DNA of 17,180 bases, from contig CAZSMR010000026.1 in the NCBI GenBank assembly GCA_964608185.1, positions 1 through 17,180 on the forward strand, read 5' to 3'. A program made the position numbers and the translations under genes. Positions 1-7,087 of the stretch are shown here, in pieces; positions within the stretch are counted from its first letter, which is position 1; each line of letters opens with the position of its first letter. This DNA comes from Porticoccus sp964608185. GTDB taxonomy: Bacteria > Pseudomonadota > Gammaproteobacteria > Pseudomonadales > Porticoccaceae. The notes beneath the pieces are model-generated. The model was not told where the DNA came from and made no database searches. It was given only the letters and a program-made list of their open reading frames with translations.

Positions 1-1
1 G

Positions 2-31
2 AAAAACCCGTAATTTTTACGGGTTTTTTTT
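2..31 (+). terminator. Rho-independent terminator of an upstream gene outside the window
   Basis: A 12-bp perfect stem pairs AAAAACCCGTAA (2-13) with TTACGGGTTTTT (17-28) around a 3-nt T loop, and a run of T follows to 31. The gene it ends lies left of the window. The A-run on the 5' side means it could also stop transcription arriving on the minus strand. Confidence 0.85.
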
Positions 32-90
32 GTCAATTTAAAAGATACTCAAAATCTAAAATATTATTTACGTGATCAAACAATTTTTAT

Positions 91-109
91 GTAAATCATT
101 ATCATTATC
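91..109 (-). promoter_or_regulatory. Candidate Fur box (iron-responsive operator)
   Basis: On the minus strand this reads GATAATGATAATGATTTAC, which matches 16 of 19 positions of the classical Fur consensus GATAATGATAATCATTATC. Seen another way, the plus strand carries three exact tandem TCATTA hexamers (96-113), the repeated-hexamer arrangement known for Fur sites. It lies directly against the -35 hexamer of the candidate promoter at 111-139, where a bound Fe-Fur dimer would be expected to block RNA polymerase. Iron regulation is an inference from the match and the position. Confidence 0.6.
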
Positions 110-110
110 A

Positions 111-139
111 TTAACAATTATGTAGTTACTTATTATTAT
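111..139 (+). promoter_or_regulatory. Candidate sigma-70 promoter for the PuuD-like gene
   Basis: TTAACA (111-116, 5 of 6 to the -35 consensus) and TATTAT (134-139, 5 of 6 to the -10 consensus) are separated by the optimal 17 bp. The start would be near 146, giving a leader of about 70 nt. A second, perfect TATAAT lies at 150-155 but has no good -35. The region is AT-rich, so chance matches are likelier than usual. Confidence 0.5.
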
Positions 140-218
140 AAATAACATTTATAATAGGTTTCACGTAGTGTAGAATGAATAACTATTAAATTATTAACTT
201 AATATTTTGGGTATAAGT

Positions 219-857
219 ATGGAATTTGTTAACTTTCTTTTTCGTTGGGGTCATTTACTAGTTGGAATCACATGGATTGGAATGCTCTATTATTTTAATT
301 TTGTGCAGGGTGGCTATTTTAAGCAGGCAACCCCTGAAGGACTTGCTGATGCGAAACTAAAATTAGCACCGAGTGCACTCTGGTGGTTCCGTTGGGGAGC
401 TATGCTAACTTTTATTTCTGGTGTGGTGCTACTTGGAGGCCTTTCCCACAACCATCAATTCAATAATTCGATTATCATTGGTTCAACAATGGGAACCCTG
501 ATGTTCCTCAACGTTTGGCTTGTAATATGGCCTGCCCAACAAATAGCATTGGGTATGAAAGAAGGAGACGCTCCAGCAAATGGAGCTAAAGCACTCTTAG
601 CATCAAGAACAAACGTTTTATTTTCAGCTCCTATGGCTTTTGGTATGTTAGCTAGCGGACATGGAGCACAGTGGGGTGGAAGTGGCTATGGGTCACCTAT
701 TGGGGGTTTAGATCTTATGATCTGCTTGGCGATTATTGCAGCACTTGAAATCAATGGCCTCGTAGGCAAGCAAGGACCGATGTCTTCAGTTAAGGGTGTC
801 ATTCATGGTAGTTTAACTCTGACCGCCTTATTGTTTGGAATACTTTACTTCATATAA
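219..857 (+). CDS. Small multi-pass membrane protein, PuuD/urate oxidase N-terminal domain family, without cytochrome c domain
   Basis: A 212-residue, very hydrophobic protein with about five or six membrane spans. I place it in the family of the membrane part of the cytochrome c-linked urate oxidase PuuD (DUF989) from the first span with RWGHLLVGITWIG (9-21, H12), the WWFRWG turn (55-60) before the second span, the NVWLVIWPAQQ block (98-108), and SRTN followed by a small-residue-rich span (129 onward). PuuD proteins carry a C-terminal cytochrome c; this one stops after the last span and has no CXXCH. Histidines that could bind haem are H12, H148 and H196, but where I would expect SRHN it has SRTN. 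Urate oxidation is therefore not established, and a haem-binding membrane protein of unknown substrate is the safer reading. The ATG at 219 is chosen; an in-frame TTG at 207 would add four residues. GGG at 209-211 is a weak ribosome site. It is monocistronic, with a promoter and Fur-like site upstream and a terminator at 884-913. Confidence 0.75.
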   Translation: MEFVNFLFRWGHLLVGITWIGMLYYFNFVQGGYFKQATPEGLADAKLKLAPSALWWFRWGAMLTFISGVVLLGGLSHNHQFNNSIIIGSTMGTLMFLNVWLVIWPAQQIALGMKEGDAPANGAKALLASRTNVLFSAPMAFGMLASGHGAQWGGSGYGSPIGGLDLMICLAIIAALEINGLVGKQGPMSSVKGVIHGSLTLTALLFGILYFI

Positions 858-883
858 TCCAACTACATTATCCGTAGCAGATT

Positions 884-913
884 AAAAGTCCCTTATTTCA
901 GGGGCTTTTTTTT
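884..913 (+). terminator. Rho-independent terminator after the PuuD-like gene
   Basis: A stem pairs AAAAGTCCCT (884-893) with AGGGGCTTTT (900-909), containing one T-G wobble and a 6-nt loop, followed by a T run to 913. It lies 27 bp after the stop codon at 855-857. Confidence 0.85.
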
Positions 914-976
914 GGCTAAAAATTTGGTAATTTTTCGAAAATATATAGTTACTTGTTTCACAGCAAAGAATACTTG

Positions 977-1007
977 TTGGGCATACGTTATACCTATGAA
1001 GTATAAT
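977..1007 (+). promoter_or_regulatory. Possible promoter for the coiled-coil membrane protein
   Basis: A perfect TATAAT sits at 1002-1007, with TTGGGC at 977-982 as a poor -35 at 19-bp spacing. If it is used, transcription would begin near 1014. That excludes the upstream in-frame starts at 912 and 996 and favours ATG 1053 for the gene below. Confidence 0.35.
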
Positions 1008-1052
1008 AAGAATATAGATTTAGTTTTTTCTTTTTTTGGGGTACCTGTAAAT

Positions 1053-1715
1053 ATGGTTAATGATGATTTTAATACGAGTGATTCTATAGTTCCTGAGAGT
1101 GATGACAGAATAGGCAGAGGAAAAGCTTATACTAACCGAACACTCGCTAGGGACGCTGACGCAGTCGATCTAGAGACCTCTTCTAATAAAAATCATATCA
1201 ATCGATATAAAATAGTTTGCTATTCGTTAGCAGTAGTTGTGACTGTATTCGGCTATTTTATTCTATCGCAAGGAGCCGAGCTAAACCGATTACAGAAGAG
1301 TTTCAATAAGCTTGAAGCTAATATTATTTCAACGGATATCACTGCACAGCTTGGAGAACAGGATTCTAAGCTTGATAAACATTGGTCCGAGATAAAAAAG
1401 TTGTGGGGGATAGCTTACGATAGAAATAGCAAGAGTATTAAGAAAATTAAGACTTCAGTGGCATACCAAAAACAAGATATCGATAGTATTAATTCAAAAC
1501 TTGAAAAATCTAATAAATCTATGAATTCTTTGGTGAACTCTTCATTAGCTACTAAGTTAGAAGTTAATGATCTAGTTCTTAAGATAGGCAGTCAGTCAGA
1601 AAAAAGTCTTGAGGCCCGTATATTAGAGAATGAAAAGGCAGTTAAGGCAATTGACGCTCATCGTTTGAGTATCAATCGAGATATTCAGCAGCTCAAATCG
1701 CAACTGACAAAATAG
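1053..1715 (+). CDS. Hypothetical single-pass membrane protein with a long coiled-coil C-terminal region
   Basis: I do not recognise a named family. From ATG 1053 the protein has 220 residues. It has an acidic, polar N-terminal tail of about 50 residues, one membrane span (about 53-72, IVCYSLAVVVTVFGYFILS), then a polar helical region to the end with heptad-like spacing of L, I and A, typical of a coiled coil. The orientation (short tail inside, coiled coil in the periplasm) is inferred. The block HWSEIKKLWGIAYDRN (110-125) stands out, with two tryptophans in an otherwise low-complexity helix, and may be the conserved core. The frame stays open back to TTG 912 and also has ATG 996. I prefer 1053 because GGGG (1038-1041) precedes it, a TATAAT lies at 1002-1007, and 912 falls inside the preceding terminator. 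It is convergent with fumC, with only 30 bp between the two stops and no clear terminator. A role in division or envelope scaffolding is possible but unsupported. Confidence 0.6.
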   Translation: MVNDDFNTSDSIVPESDDRIGRGKAYTNRTLARDADAVDLETSSNKNHINRYKIVCYSLAVVVTVFGYFILSQGAELNRLQKSFNKLEANIISTDITAQLGEQDSKLDKHWSEIKKLWGIAYDRNSKSIKKIKTSVAYQKQDIDSINSKLEKSNKSMNSLVNSSLATKLEVNDLVLKIGSQSEKSLEARILENEKAVKAIDAHRLSINRDIQQLKSQLTK

Positions 1716-1745
1716 CCCTCAATTAAATCTTATATTAGCCTAAAG

Positions 1746-3131
1746 CTACCTTGGTCCGGTCATGTCTTCTGGCCTAACTTTTTCATCAAACTCTTCGGAA
1801 GTGAGGAATTTAAGAGATACCGCAGCTTCCTTTAGTGTGGTGTTCTCCTCAAATGCTTTTTTTGCAACCTTGGCTGCATTGTCATATCCAATGAATGGAT
1901 TCAATGCCGTAACTAACATTAAAGAATTATTTAGATGTTCATCAATCTTAGATTTATTTGCTTGAATTCCCACAATGCAATGTTCATTAAAAGATCGACA
2001 TGAATCACCAAGAAGCCTAATTGACTGAAGAAGATTGTAAATCATAACTGGTTTAAAAACATTCAGCTCAAAATTTCCAGATGAACCCCCAACAGCTATA
2101 GTGGTATCGTTACCAATTACCTGTGCCGCAACCATGGTCATTGCCTCAGACTGTGTTGGGTTTACTTTACCTGGCATGATAGAGCTACCTGGTTCATTTG
2201 CGGGTAAATTTAGCTCTCCTACACCGCAACGAGGACCAGATCCAAGCCATCGAATATCATTAGCTATTTTCATTAAAGAGCAAGCGAGTGATTTCATTAC
2301 CCCACTAGCCTCAACCACAGCATCATGTGCAGCAAGCGACTCAAATTTATTAGGCGCTGTTATAAACTCTCTCTTAGTAAGTAAAGCAATTTGTTTAGCA
2401 ACCTTTACTGCAAAATCACGATGGGTATTGAGACCGGTACCAACTGCTGTGCCACCAAGTGCAATCTGACTAAGGTGGGGTAGACAGTTTTCTACTCTTT
2501 TAATACCGTTTGTGAGTTGCTGTTCATAGCCGCTAAATTCTTGCTCAAGAGTAAGAGGTGTAGCATCCATTAGATGGGTTCGACCAATTTTTATAATTCC
2601 TTGGAATTCAATACATTTTTTTGATATTGAGTCACGCAGACTGACTAACTCAGGTAATAAATGATCATATATTTGTTCCACGGCGGCAATATGCATTGCT
2701 GTTGGAAAAGTGTCGTTTGAAGATTGCCCCATGTTTACATGGTCATTAGGATGTATTGGCGTCTTGGAGCCCAATATGCCCCCTGATATCTCTATTGCTC
2801 TGTTGGCAATAACTTCATTGGTGTTCATATTAGATTGAGTTCCACTGCCAGTCTGCCATACTCTAAGTGGAAAATGGTCATCCAGATCACCAATAATGAC
2901 TTCGTCAGCAGACTTGACTATAAGATCTTTTTTTTCGTTTTTTAAAAGGCCTAGCTCTGCATTAACTATGGCAGAAGCTTTTTTTAGAATACCCATACCT
3001 CTTATAATTTCTCGCGGCATAGTTTCTATACCAATATCAAAATGAATTAGAGATCGTGCTGTTTGAGCACCATAGTAACGGTCTGATGGAACTTCAATTT
3101 CACCCATACTATCAGTTTCGATCCGTTTCAT
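1746..3131 (-). CDS. fumC: Class II fumarate hydratase (fumarase C)
   Basis: This enzyme interconverts fumarate and L-malate in the TCA cycle, in the cytoplasm, as a homotetramer. Class II enzymes need no iron-sulfur cluster, unlike class I fumarases. The 461-residue length is normal. Family landmarks in order: GSGTQSNMNTNEV (95-107), the B-site region HPNDHVNMGQSSND (127-140), the catalytic histidine in GRTHLMDA (H186), and the superfamily signature GSSIMPGKVNPTQ (315-327) with the catalytic serine loop, K322 and N324. These match the fumarase form rather than aspartase or argininosuccinate lyase. ATG at 3131 is preceded on the minus strand by AAGGATG about 10 nt upstream. It is transcribed away from sbcB across a 250-bp gap in which I could not fix a promoter with confidence. 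It converges with the coiled-coil gene. Confidence 0.95.
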   Translation of the reverse strand: MKRIETDSMGEIEVPSDRYYGAQTARSLIHFDIGIETMPREIIRGMGILKKASAIVNAELGLLKNEKKDLIVKSADEVIIGDLDDHFPLRVWQTGSGTQSNMNTNEVIANRAIEISGGILGSKTPIHPNDHVNMGQSSNDTFPTAMHIAAVEQIYDHLLPELVSLRDSISKKCIEFQGIIKIGRTHLMDATPLTLEQEFSGYEQQLTNGIKRVENCLPHLSQIALGGTAVGTGLNTHRDFAVKVAKQIALLTKREFITAPNKFESLAAHDAVVEASGVMKSLACSLMKIANDIRWLGSGPRCGVGELNLPANEPGSSIMPGKVNPTQSEAMTMVAAQVIGNDTTIAVGGSSGNFELNVFKPVMIYNLLQSIRLLGDSCRSFNEHCIVGIQANKSKIDEHLNNSLMLVTALNPFIGYDNAAKVAKKAFEENTTLKEAAVSLKFLTSEEFDEKVRPEDMTGPR

Positions 3132-3381
3132 TATTTAGACATCCTTAGAAAAATTAAAAAATATACTTTTGAAAACTATGATAAATAACAAATATCCAAG
3201 TGACTTTATATCCAAAGACTTGGTTGAGGTTATCATCACTTTTCAATCAACATGTATTTTAATCCTTCATTTAAAGAAATCCAATAACTTTGATAAAATT
3301 ACGATTTTTAGTTTCTAGTTATCATATCATTGGTGCTAAAGTAGATATATTGCATAGTCTGAACACGGAGTTAATTGAAGA

Positions 3382-4821
3382 ATGACTAACAGTCTTTATT
3401 GGTATGACTATGAAACATTCGGGATAAACGCAAGCCGAGACTGTATTTCGCAATTTGCCGGTATTAGAACCAATGAGAAATTAGAAATAATTAGTGAACC
3501 ACTGACGATTTATTGTCAACCCCCAATTGATCGACTACCTATACCTGAAGCTTGCTTAGTTACAGGAATTACCCCTCAAATTGCTCAAGAAAAAGGAATT
3601 CCTGAAAGAGAGTTTATTCAAAAAGTGCATCAAGAGCTTTCCTTCCCCGACACTTGCGGGGTTGGATATAATAGTATCGCATTTGATGATGAGTTTACTC
3701 GATACGCACTTTTTCGTAACTTTTATGATCCTTATTTGCGGGAACGAGAACATGGCAACTCTAGATGGGACGTTATGGACCTACTGCGTCTAACTAGAGC
3801 CTTAAGGCCGGATGGAATCGAATGGCCAACTAAAAGTGACGGCTCTCCTTGTTTTAAGCTAACTAGTTTGACTCAGGCTAACAATATTCCTCACGAATCT
3901 GCCCACGATGCTTTATCTGACGTTTTAGCTACAATTGCTGTTGCTAAACTCGTGATGACCAAGCACCCAAAACTGTATGATTATGTCTATAAGTATCGAT
4001 TTAAAACTAAGGTGCAGAGTTTGGTAGATGTTTGTAATCGTAAACCATTTCTTCATGTAGCTGGAAAGCTCCCAAAAGAAAATTATTATGCAGCTTTAGT
4101 TCTGCCGCTAGCAGCTCATCCAACCAATAAGAACTCTACTATTTGCTTCAACCTGATGGATGATCCAAAGCCTCTAGTAGAACTCTCTGCTCAAGAAATA
4201 CACAAGCGTTTATATTCTCGAAAAGGTGACCTGCAAGCTGGGCAAAAAAAATTTTCTATTCTAGAGGTATTTGCGAACAAATGCCCAATAGTAGCAACGC
4301 CTAATTTGATAGATAAAACTGTTGCTGAACGCTTAGGAATAGTGATATCAGTATGTGAAAAAAACCATCAATACTTAATGAAACATAATCTAGTCTCCAA
4401 GTTGAATGAGGTTTATTCTATAAGCCAGTTTGAAGATACCCAGAATCCTGAAGGTTCTCTTTACCAAGGCTTCATTAATAAAGCTGATGAAAAACAGCTA
4501 TCAATAGTTAGAGATGCTAGCGCTCAGCAACTTGCAGCTGATAGTTTAATTTTTCGAGATAAGCGATACCAAAAATTACTCTTTCTTTATAGGGCAAAAA
4601 ATTACCCTGATTCTTTAAGCCTTTCAGAACAAGCTACTTGGAAAGTTATGCGTATAAAGAGACTAACCGAGGGCGTTGATGGCTACATAATGCTAAAAGA
4701 CTATTTTTTAATATTGAAGGAGTTATTATCAAATACAGCATACTCAGATCGAGAGAGAAACATCTTGTTATCCTTAGAAAAATGGGGCCAAGAGATATTT
4801 GATAAAGCCTCTATGGAATAA
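3382..4821 (+). CDS. sbcB: Exodeoxyribonuclease I (3'-5' single-strand DNA exonuclease)
   Basis: ExoI degrades single-stranded DNA from the 3' end and acts in recombination and mismatch repair, where it binds SSB. At 479 residues it is the size of the E. coli enzyme (475). The DEDDh nuclease set is complete: D9 and E11 in YDYETFG, D102 in GYNSIAFDDEFTR, and H175 and D180 in HESAHDALSD, with the same five-residue H-D spacing as E. coli. FRNFYDPY and NSRWDVMDLLR are further ExoI-specific blocks. The rest (about 200-479) corresponds to the ExoI C-terminal SH3-like and helical domains, with a basic RIKRLTEG stretch. ATG 3382 has GGAG at 3367-3370, 11 nt upstream, which is a little far. It is first in a rightward run with pyrB 67 bp downstream. 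The 250 bp before it contain only AT-rich sequence with weak promoter-like hexamers. Confidence 0.94.
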   Translation: MTNSLYWYDYETFGINASRDCISQFAGIRTNEKLEIISEPLTIYCQPPIDRLPIPEACLVTGITPQIAQEKGIPEREFIQKVHQELSFPDTCGVGYNSIAFDDEFTRYALFRNFYDPYLREREHGNSRWDVMDLLRLTRALRPDGIEWPTKSDGSPCFKLTSLTQANNIPHESAHDALSDVLATIAVAKLVMTKHPKLYDYVYKYRFKTKVQSLVDVCNRKPFLHVAGKLPKENYYAALVLPLAAHPTNKNSTICFNLMDDPKPLVELSAQEIHKRLYSRKGDLQAGQKKFSILEVFANKCPIVATPNLIDKTVAERLGIVISVCEKNHQYLMKHNLVSKLNEVYSISQFEDTQNPEGSLYQGFINKADEKQLSIVRDASAQQLAADSLIFRDKRYQKLLFLYRAKNYPDSLSLSEQATWKVMRIKRLTEGVDGYIMLKDYFLILKELLSNTAYSDRERNILLSLEKWGQEIFDKASME

Positions 4822-4853
4822 GGTGCTGGTTCGAGCATAGGAAAGTCGTTAAA

Positions 4854-4874
4854 ATGAATAAAAATAAATTCTGA
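4854..4874 (+). CDS. Possible six-codon leader ORF in front of pyrB
   Basis: An ATG at 4854 opens MNKNKF and stops at TGA 4872-4874, 14 nt before the GTG start of pyrB and in a different frame. It has a better ribosome site than pyrB itself (AGGAAAG, 4839-4845, 8 nt spacing). It could deliver ribosomes to the weak GTG start or be a chance ORF. Nothing in its codons suggests a UTP- or amino-acid-sensing attenuator. Confidence 0.2.
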   Translation: MNKNKF

Positions 4875-4888
4875 GCCGTGAGAAAAAA

Positions 4889-5896
4889 GTGAAATTTAGA
4901 GGTCAAAACATACTTTCTGTCAGCCAATTTGAAAGAGCTGATATTGACACTATATTTCGCGTTGCCGATAGTATGGAGCCTTATGCCCAAAGACAAAAAA
5001 GAACCCGTGTTTTAGAGGGAGCCATTCTTGGGAACATGTTTTTTGAAGCAAGCACTCGAACTCGTATCAGCTTTGGGAGCGCATTTAATCTTTTGGGTGG
5101 AGACGTAAGAGAAACTGTTGGACTTGAGCTTTCTGCTTTATCCAAAGGAGAATCACTGCATGATACAGCCAGAGTTTTATCTGGTTTCAGTGATATTATA
5201 TGTATGCGACACCCCGAATCTGGATCAGTGGCAGAATTCGCAGAGAGCAGTCGAGTGCCGGTTATAAATGGCGGAGACGGCACCAATGAGCATCCCAGTC
5301 AAGCTTTACTTGATTTGTATACGATAGAAAAAGAATTGAAGGGTTTAGGACGAAAAATTGATGGCCTTCGGATTGCTATGATTGGGGACTTAAAGCATGG
5401 AAGAACAGTTCATTCACTCAGTAGATTGCTGATGCTTTTTAAAGATATCACTATACAGCTTGTGTCGCCTAAAGATTTATCTATGCCAAAAAATATAGTG
5501 GAAGAAATGAAAAGCAGCGGTTTGACTGTCACAGAGTCAGAAAAAATTGAGCCTGGTATATCTCACGTAGATATTGTTTACTCAACTAGAATTCAAGAGG
5601 AAAGGTTCACAAGTAAAGATGAAGCTGATTTATATCGTGGCAAGTTTAGATTGAATCAGGCGGTTTATACTGCCAACTGTGAACCTAATACTGTAATCAT
5701 GCATCCACTACCTAGAGATTCAAGACAAGAGGCTAACGAGCTGGATGTAGATCTTGATGACAATCCAAACTTAGCAATTTTTCGTCAGACTGATAACGGT
5801 TTACTTGTCCGAATGGCTTTGTTTGCTATGACTCTGGATGTGGTCCATTTGGTGGAGAAAAGCTCATCAGAAGTTCCTTGGCATAATCACCGTTAG
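4889..5896 (+). CDS. pyrB: Aspartate carbamoyltransferase catalytic chain
   Basis: This enzyme condenses carbamoyl phosphate with aspartate to N-carbamoylaspartate, the committed step of de novo pyrimidine synthesis. At 335 residues it is longer than E. coli PyrB (311). Carbamoyl-phosphate loop FEASTRTRISF (52-62, with S55-R59), the flexible loop KGES with K86, MRHPE (R107, H108), HPSQ (135-138), GDLKHGRTVHS (167-177) and the HPLPRDSR block near the C-terminus are all present, so it should be active. The start is GTG: the only other upstream in-frame candidate is CTG 4871, and a TAA at 4865 closes the frame. The ribosome site is poor. There is no pyrI (regulatory chain) or pyrC-like gene beside it: sbcB is upstream and an acyltransferase downstream, so its quaternary type cannot be read from context. 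Confidence 0.94.
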   Translation: MKFRGQNILSVSQFERADIDTIFRVADSMEPYAQRQKRTRVLEGAILGNMFFEASTRTRISFGSAFNLLGGDVRETVGLELSALSKGESLHDTARVLSGFSDIICMRHPESGSVAEFAESSRVPVINGGDGTNEHPSQALLDLYTIEKELKGLGRKIDGLRIAMIGDLKHGRTVHSLSRLLMLFKDITIQLVSPKDLSMPKNIVEEMKSSGLTVTESEKIEPGISHVDIVYSTRIQEERFTSKDEADLYRGKFRLNQAVYTANCEPNTVIMHPLPRDSRQEANELDVDLDDNPNLAIFRQTDNGLLVRMALFAMTLDVVHLVEKSSSEVPWHNHR

Positions 5897-5944
5897 TTTT
5901 TTAATAACAGCGCAATCAATCCAAATAAAAAAGCCATTTTGAAT

Positions 5945-7087
5945 ATGAATGAATTTGACGATATCAGACCTTATTACGATAGTGAGGTGGTTGCTGTTTT
6001 ATCTAAGCTATCTAGTAGTTCAGAATTTATAGACACACTGTTGTCTATTAAATATCCAAGATTAGGTCGTTGGATTCCTTGGTTAGTCAGGCCAGTGATC
6101 TCCTATTCGCTTCACTCTGCTTTTGCAAGAATGAAAACAGTTAGTGATCTTCATGACGTTATGAGGATTAGTTTCGGTAAGCTACTAACAGAAACCGGTA
6201 GCACTTTAACAGTTAGCGGACTTGAGAATCTAGATCGTAAAACACCTTATCTTTTTATCAGTAATCATCGTGATATAGCCATGGATCCAGCTTTCTTAAA
6301 TGTGGCCTTAATTGACGATGGTAGGGATAGTGTAAGAATAGCTATAGGAGACAACCTGCTAACAAAAGAGTTCGTTTCGGACCTGGCTCGAGTGAATAAA
6401 AGTTTCATTGTCAAAAGATCTGTCAAAGGGCGAAGAGAAAAATTAACAGCGCTGACTAAGTTATCTCGTTATATTAGGTGCTCACTAACTGAAGACAAAT
6501 CTTCAGTTTGGATAGCTCAACGTGAAGGTCGCGCAAAGAACGGTATGGATAAGACAGAACCAGCATTACTAAAAATGCTAAGTTTAAGCAAGAAAAAATC
6601 ACAAACCTTCGAGACGGGCTTTCGAGAACTAAATATTGTACCAGTGGCTATTTCATACGAGTTTGATCCTCTTGACATGGAAAAGGGGTTAGAGCTTCTC
6701 GAAAAATATAAAGAAGGCTGTTATAACAAAAATAAAGATGAAGATTTCCTAAGTATCTATAAAGGGATTATTGGTCGAAAGGGGTCAGTACACGTTGCTT
6801 TTGGTGAGCCATTAAGAAAAGACTACACTTCAGCTGATGAGGCTGCATTTGCAATGGATCGTCAAATCATTAGCAACTATAAACCCCATGCAACCAATTT
6901 ATTGGCATATCATAAATTGTATGAATCTAGTGACAAGAGTGCTGCAATGGCAGCAGAAATTGAGTGTGACTGGGAAAAAATTACCAAGGAATTTAAAGAG
7001 AGAATTGAGGCTATTGACCCTGAATGCCAAAGAATTGTCCTTGAAATGTATGCTAACCCAATATTACAAAATATAAATCAACAATAA
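5945..7087 (+). CDS. Lysophospholipid acyltransferase-family protein (PlsC/GPAT-like)
   Basis: A 380-residue member of the acyltransferase superfamily that moves acyl groups from acyl-CoA or acyl-ACP to glycerolipids at the inner face of the membrane. The active-site block is FISNHRDIAMDP (104-115), with H108 and D114. The acceptor-phosphate block is IAQREGRAKNG (190-200), which takes the place of the EGTR motif. Spacing from H to D is six residues rather than the five of the usual HX4D; I believe the NHRDI-type acyltransferases share this, from memory. An N-terminal region of about 85 residues and a C-terminal region of about 100 are extra to a minimal PlsC domain, so substrate and product are uncertain. 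A weakly hydrophobic stretch (about 36-60) could be a membrane-associating helix. ATG 5945 is chosen over the in-frame TTG 5939. It lies 48 bp after pyrB, and its TAA stop overlaps the ATG of dinG by one base, so the two are probably translationally coupled. Confidence 0.8.
   Translation: MNEFDDIRPYYDSEVVAVLSKLSSSSEFIDTLLSIKYPRLGRWIPWLVRPVISYSLHSAFARMKTVSDLHDVMRISFGKLLTETGSTLTVSGLENLDRKTPYLFISNHRDIAMDPAFLNVALIDDGRDSVRIAIGDNLLTKEFVSDLARVNKSFIVKRSVKGRREKLTALTKLSRYIRCSLTEDKSSVWIAQREGRAKNGMDKTEPALLKMLSLSKKKSQTFETGFRELNIVPVAISYEFDPLDMEKGLELLEKYKEGCYNKNKDEDFLSIYKGIIGRKGSVHVAFGEPLRKDYTSADEAAFAMDRQIISNYKPHATNLLAYHKLYESSDKSAAMAAEIECDWEKITKEFKERIEAIDPECQRIVLEMYANPILQNINQQ

Noticed and set aside
912..1052. 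N-terminal extension of the coiled-coil protein from TTG 912 or ATG 996
   Set aside because: TTG 912 lies inside the T-run of a strong terminator, the extension has odd composition, and a TATAAT at 1002-1007 would place transcription start after both candidates.
2101..2469. 122-codon plus-strand open frame inside fumC
   Set aside because: It lies fully opposite a strongly recognised fumC. Its sequence is the reverse-strand shadow and shows no family motifs.
3132..3381. Small RNA or operator in the fumC-sbcB gap
   Set aside because: Only AT-rich sequence with weak promoter-like hexamers (such as TTGATA at 3290-3295 with no good -10) and an imperfect short inverted repeat; not enough to call.
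6837..7076. 79-codon open frame within the acyltransferase gene
   Set aside because: Out-of-frame shadow of a gene with clear motifs; no ribosome site and low-complexity product.
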